NCBI GenBank assembly: GCA_016787565.1
Contig: JAEUUG010000004.1
Location: 248,001 to 312,000 of the forward strand
DNA from: Cyclobacteriaceae bacterium
Lineage (GTDB): Bacteria > Bacteroidota > Bacteroidia > Cytophagales > Cyclobacteriaceae
Length of the DNA: 64,000 bases
Direction: 5' to 3'
Made by a program: the position numbers and the translations under genes
Shown: one piece after another, positions 61,116 to 64,000 of the stretch
How positions within the stretch are numbered: the first letter of the stretch is position 1
Layout of the letters: every line of letters starts with the position of its first letter
Notes under the pieces: model-generated
What the model saw: the letters and a program-made list of their open reading frames with translations, nothing else
What the model was told of the DNA's origin: nothing
Database searches by the model: none

Positions 61116-61141
61116 AAAAAGTATCAACGGTTGTGGTTGAT
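61116..61141 (-). terminator. Probable terminator of the two-component operon
   Basis: On the minus strand, ATCAAC (61141-61136) pairs with GTTGAT (61128-61123), then ACTTTTT. A wider arm AAAAGTAT/ATACTTTT (61117-61124, 61151-61158) brackets it. It lies 69 bp after the kinase stop. Confidence 0.5.
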
Positions 61142-61209
61142 GAGATGAGTATACTTTTAAAATCAAACAGGTTGACCAGTTCCAGAAAATAAATTGAAAG
61201 GGAACCAAA

Positions 61210-62589
61210 CTATCCAACGGTATAATGCCCAACAGGAAACGTAAGCTGAACAATAGTGCCTTCGTTTACCCGTGAGGATACAAGGATTTCCCCTTGATGC
61301 AGCCGGACAATATTTCGTGTCAAAGGAAGGCCGATTCCATAACCTTCGAACTCTTTCGTATTGGAGGCTCTGAAAAACGGATCATAAATAAATTTCAATT
61401 CATTTTCCGGGATTCCGATTCCACTATCTTTAACAACGATGATCACCTTTTCTTCCAGGGTTCCAATGGAAACGGTCACAATCTGATTGTTGGAATATTT
61501 GCATGCGTTATTCACAATGTTCGTAAGGGCCAACAAAAGCAATTGTTCATTTCCTTTAATTTTCAGTTTGGCCGGGTCTTCGGGCATAAGACTCAGGTTC
61601 AGTTGTACTTTGTTTTTCGGATTCAGCTTATCGATGGTCTCCTTTACATCCCATAATAGTTGATCGATGCGAACTTTGTCAAACTTTAATGTGCTTCCGG
61701 TAAAACCTGTTTGCGCCAAAAATAAAAGTGACTTTGTGATTTTTTCCAGACGCTCGGCTTCGTTTACAATTACGGAGAGGGATTCAATATATTCTTTTGT
61801 GTTTCTTTCTTTCGCCAGGGCCACATCGGCTTCTCCAATGATGGTGGTGAGGGGTGTACTTAATTCATGCGATGCATTACTGATAAAATTATTCTGGGTC
61901 TCAAAGGCAGTTTCCAACCGGTCCAGCATGTTGTTAAACGTTGTTTCCAGTTCACTGATTTCATCATTAATTTTTTTTGATTCAAGTCGGAGATGAAGAT
62001 TCTGTGTGCTGATCTCATTTACCCGATCTGTAATTTCCTTTACAGGATTAAAGACCTGGCGCGAAAAGACAATCGAAATTGAAAAGGAGAATATGGAAGC
62101 TGCCAATATTCCAAATAAGAAAATATTTTGCAGGTACCGGAGGTGATGATCGTTGTAATAGTTTTCAGCCGACACCACAACGGCATACAATCCTTTTTTG
62201 GATTGAAATTTTATACCGGCATAGAAAGTACTATTGTTTTGGTGCGTTGCTTCACCATTCTTCAGGATATTCTCAAAAAAGGATAAGGGAATATCCAGCG
62301 TTTGCGCTTCCGCTGCAAAGTCTTTTGCAGGTGTGATTTCAAAAAAATACTCCTGCTCTTCCGGAAGTTTCTCAAGGTGTAGTTCACGAACCTCTTGTAA
62401 TACGGCCGAACTAGCTTCTTCTTCATCTAAGATAGCTTTTGCTGTAACAACACCACGGATTTCCAAGCGCTTGTAAAAATCGGAAAAGGAATACCGAATA
62501 ATAAAATAGTAAACACTCGCACTTAAAAAAATGATTGTTGAAAGTGACACGAGAAAAAATATAAGTGCTATTTTAGTTTGTGTCCTCAT
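61210..62589 (-). CDS. Membrane histidine kinase, HAMP type
   Basis: A 459-residue kinase with an N-terminal helix (IALIFFLVSLSTIIFLSASVYYF), a ~125-residue periplasmic sensor, a second helix (IFLFGILAASIFSFSISIVF), HAMP (~180-230), HisKA with SNASHELSTPLTT and HATPase with NIVNNACKYS, DSGIGIPENE and GYGIGLPLTRN. It is the partner of the regulator whose gene it overlaps by 17 bp. The sensor stimulus is unknown; the likely target is the usp-sulP promoter. Confidence 0.93.
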   Translation of the reverse strand: MRTQTKIALIFFLVSLSTIIFLSASVYYFIIRYSFSDFYKRLEIRGVVTAKAILDEEEASSAVLQEVRELHLEKLPEEQEYFFEITPAKDFAAEAQTLDIPLSFFENILKNGEATHQNNSTFYAGIKFQSKKGLYAVVVSAENYYNDHHLRYLQNIFLFGILAASIFSFSISIVFSRQVFNPVKEITDRVNEISTQNLHLRLESKKINDEISELETTFNNMLDRLETAFETQNNFISNASHELSTPLTTIIGEADVALAKERNTKEYIESLSVIVNEAERLEKITKSLLFLAQTGFTGSTLKFDKVRIDQLLWDVKETIDKLNPKNKVQLNLSLMPEDPAKLKIKGNEQLLLLALTNIVNNACKYSNNQIVTVSIGTLEEKVIIVVKDSGIGIPENELKFIYDPFFRASNTKEFEGYGIGLPLTRNIVRLHQGEILVSSRVNEGTIVQLTFPVGHYTVG

Positions 62590-63286
62590 CTGATTCTTTT
62601 AGTACATAACCCATACCAATAACAGTATGAATTAACTTGGGAAAATTGTCACGTTCAATTTTTTTTCGCAGGTAGTTAACATAAACATCTACTACGTTGG
62701 TGTTCATATCGAAGTTAATGCTCCAGACGTGTTCCAGTATTTCAATGCGCGATAAAACTCTTTTAGGATTTTTCAAAAACAGCAGCAGCAAACGATATTC
62801 AGTTGATGTAAGAGATATAACACGATCACCACGTTTTACGGTTTTTGTGTAATCGTTTACAACGAGGTTACTGAACTGGTATTCTTTTACTTCCGAAGCT
62901 GTTTTTGGCAGGGTCGTATGGTCAACTCTTCGCAATAGCGATTTTATCCGAGCGAGGAGTTCAATAAATTTGAAGGGTTTGACCAGGTAATCATCGGCTT
63001 CCGTACCCAATCCGATAACAACATTTTCAGATGTCCCCAGCGCAGTGAGAAATAAAATCGGCACCGTTTTGTTTTGCTGACGTACCGTTCGGCATATTTC
63101 CAAGCCATTCATGCCGGGTAGCATAATATCCAGGATGATCAGATCAAACGAATCTGTCAGGGCTATTTGCAAACCCGTTATGCCGTCCAGGGCAATCGTT
63201 ACCTGATATCCCTCTTCTGTTAATCCTTTTTTGATGAAGGAAGCAACACTGGATTCATCTTCTACAACCAGAATTTTTTTCAGCAT
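62573..63286 (-). CDS. OmpR/PhoB-family response regulator
   Basis: A 237-residue regulator. The receiver domain (residues 1-120) has VVEDESSVASF, phospho-acceptor D53 in IILDIMLPG, and the Lys of DYLVKPFKF. The winged-helix domain (~135-230) has LTSTEYRLLLLFLKNP and VDVYVNYLRKKIE. This output class binds 11-bp direct repeats, which are found just downstream at 61039-61079. The AAAATAG-AGAA-CTATTTT inverted repeat (63322-63339) upstream may be an autoregulatory element. Confidence 0.95.
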   Translation of the reverse strand: MLKKILVVEDESSVASFIKKGLTEEGYQVTIALDGITGLQIALTDSFDLIILDIMLPGMNGLEICRTVRQQNKTVPILFLTALGTSENVVIGLGTEADDYLVKPFKFIELLARIKSLLRRVDHTTLPKTASEVKEYQFSNLVVNDYTKTVKRGDRVISLTSTEYRLLLLFLKNPKRVLSRIEILEHVWSINFDMNTNVVDVYVNYLRKKIERDNFPKLIHTVIGMGYVLKESDEDTN

Positions 63287-63514
63287 ACGTACATGATTTG
63301 CCCGTTAACACACGTTCGTTGAAAATAGAGAACTATTTTGATTTAGGCCAAATGAAAGTTAGCAATTGAATCTTTTTATGATAAACGGAGGCTTTGGAGG
63401 CCGAATATGCAGTGAATATCCCTTTTTCAGAAGTTTTCAACTTGCTATGGTTTGTTAAAATATTGATCATGAAGACAGCGATTTATGATATGCGCTATCG
63501 TTTGCACTACCTGT

Positions 63515-63627
63515 AACGGGCCCGTTGAAATTATTATTACCCTATTTATTTGATGGGGTATTGATTTTTGCGCTGAATTGCTATACTTTCGAATATTATT
63601 ACCCTACTCTATTGGTAGGTAATAATA
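63515..63627 (+). promoter_or_regulatory. Promoter region of the sulfite/nitrite reductase gene with repeated sites
   Basis: The candidate promoter is TTG (63561-63563), 20 bp, TACTTTCG (63584-63591), one mismatch from consensus. TATTATTACCCTA occurs exactly twice, at 63532-63544 and 63594-63606, 62 bp apart on the two sides of it. The second copy is part of a long inverted repeat (63594-63607 with 63615-63627, one extra C, 7-base loop). AACGGGCCCGTT (63515-63526) is a perfect palindrome. The remainder of 63287-63514 shows only the inverted repeat noted at the regulator. Confidence 0.5.
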
Positions 63628-63634
63628 AGTAAAC

Positions 63635-63718
63635 ATGGAAAAGTTGAAGGTACTCACGTTGAATATGAAGTGCTGTTGTATTTATGGGATATACCCGGAA
63701 GATAATTCATCACTATAA
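63635..63718 (+). CDS. Leader peptide with three consecutive Cys codons, 27 aa
   Basis: An ATG at 63635 opens a 27-residue frame whose codons 13-15 are TGC TGT TGT (…NMKCCCIYGIY…), ending at TAA 63716-63718. It lies between the reductase promoter and the reductase gene (63799). A hairpin TCACTAT/ATAGTGA begins at its last codons (63710-63737), and a weak stem followed by five T residues lies at 63740-63768. This layout resembles the Cys-rich leader peptides that control sulfur-assimilation genes by attenuation. Function is inferred. Confidence 0.5.
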   Translation: MEKLKVLTLNMKCCCIYGIYPEDNSSL

Positions 63719-63768
63719 ATACAACATAAAATAGTGAGCCTTTTCAGCCAACAACCGAGAGGGTTTTT
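63710..63768 (+). promoter_or_regulatory. Hairpins in the reductase leader, possible attenuator
   Basis: TCACTAT (63710-63716) pairs perfectly with ATAGTGA (63731-63737), around 14 bases, overlapping the leader-peptide stop. Further on, CCTTTTC (63739-63745) can pair imperfectly with GAGAGG (63758-63763), followed by TTTTT. The terminator stem is weak, so its role is uncertain. Confidence 0.35.
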
Positions 63769-63798
63769 AATGATTGAGGAAATCCAAATTAATTGAAG

Positions 63799-64000
63799 AT
63801 GTTAAGTTTTAGAAATGAGCTGGAAGATTTAAACAACCCCATCGTTGAACGGGACATTATTGATCTGGAAAAGAAGATCAGACTATTTCAGGATGGTAAA
63901 ATTGATCCTGATAAGTTTCGAAGTATGCGGTTAGCACGGGGTATCTATGGTCAGCGTCAACCGGGTGTTCAAATGATCCGGATTAAATTACCATCGGGGC
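63799..64000 (+). CDS. Siroheme-type sulfite/nitrite reductase, partial
   Basis: The first 67 residues of a gene that leaves the window. MLSFRNELEDLNNPIVERD, KIRLFQDGKIDPDKFRS and RLARGIYGQRQPGVQMIRIK match the N-terminal ferredoxin-like half-domain of assimilatory nitrite/sulfite reductases as found in Bacteroidota. The catalytic Cys ligands for the Fe-S/siroheme site lie beyond the edge, so sulfite versus nitrite cannot be decided; the upstream poly-Cys leader favours sulfite. Confidence 0.7.
   Translation, partial: MLSFRNELEDLNNPIVERDIIDLEKKIRLFQDGKIDPDKFRSMRLARGIYGQRQPGVQMIRIKLPSG

Noticed and set aside
63469..63516. 15-codon ORF upstream of the reductase promoter
   Set aside because: It ends before the predicted promoter, has no ribosome site, and has no amino-acid run suggesting a leader function.

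Overview
This window is a chromosomal segment of a Gram-negative member of the phylum Bacteroidota, most likely of the order Cytophagales (inference, no search run). Evidence: a fused CcoN-CcoO cbb3 oxidase subunit, a large IspG with the central insertion, a SusC-like receptor with a carboxypeptidase-regulatory N-terminus, a DUF6728-type small protein, TAnnTTTG-type -7 promoter elements, few Shine-Dalgarno sequences, and many lipoproteins. The content is mostly core and metabolic; I see no phage, conjugative element, intact insertion sequence or CRISPR array.

Layout. 1-4.0 kb: end of a SAM hydroxide adenosyltransferase gene, PhoH, a K+/H+ antiporter, a small membrane protein and a thioredoxin-like protein. 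4.1-10.2 kb: cbb3 oxidase genes (ccoNO, ccoQ, ccoP), a strong terminator, then assembly genes ccoG, fixH and a TauE/SafE-like protein. 10.2-12.7 kb: siderophore receptor behind two near-identical palindromic operators. 12.7-15.6 kb: PAS histidine kinase, a receiver-CRP fusion regulator and a divergent universal stress protein; a CRP/FNR-type box here nearly matches one before ccoNO. 15.7-31.5 kb: guaA, a TPR/periplasmic-binding protein, hemL, a kinase-less GAF/PAS sensor, an outer-membrane protein of unknown function, hutI, MlaFE-type transporter genes, an SDR, a ceramidase-like lipoprotein, ispG and two small genes. 31.6-43.4 kb: a Lys-rich lipoprotein, an SRAP-fold protein lacking its catalytic residues, an alpha/beta hydrolase, a kinase-less TPR receptor overlapping an HD-domain gene, ABC ATPase plus TolC, and rpsA with a structured leader. 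43.4-43.6 kb: tRNA-Cys.

43.6-58.8 kb is a carbohydrate locus: LacI regulator with a perfect palindromic operator, HbpS-like protein, aldo/keto reductase, CBM6-like protein, phosphotriesterase-like lipoprotein, and glycoside hydrolases of families 127, 20, 31, 2 and 3. This set would suit trimming of a branched hemicellulose such as xyloglucan, but there is no SusC/SusD pair here. 59.0-63.3 kb: a STAS-less SulP transporter and a universal stress protein behind four 11-bp direct repeats, next to an OmpR-type two-component system that probably binds them. 63.3-64 kb: a long leader with a short ORF containing three consecutive Cys codons, followed by the start of a siroheme sulfite/nitrite reductase.

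The most interesting signals are regulatory: the poly-Cys leader ORF, the 11-bp repeat array, the shared CRP/FNR-type box and the structured rpsA leader, plus the catalytically degenerate SRAP protein. A 130-bp dispersed repeat with terminal inverted repeats occurs twice. All family assignments are from reading the sequence, not from searches.
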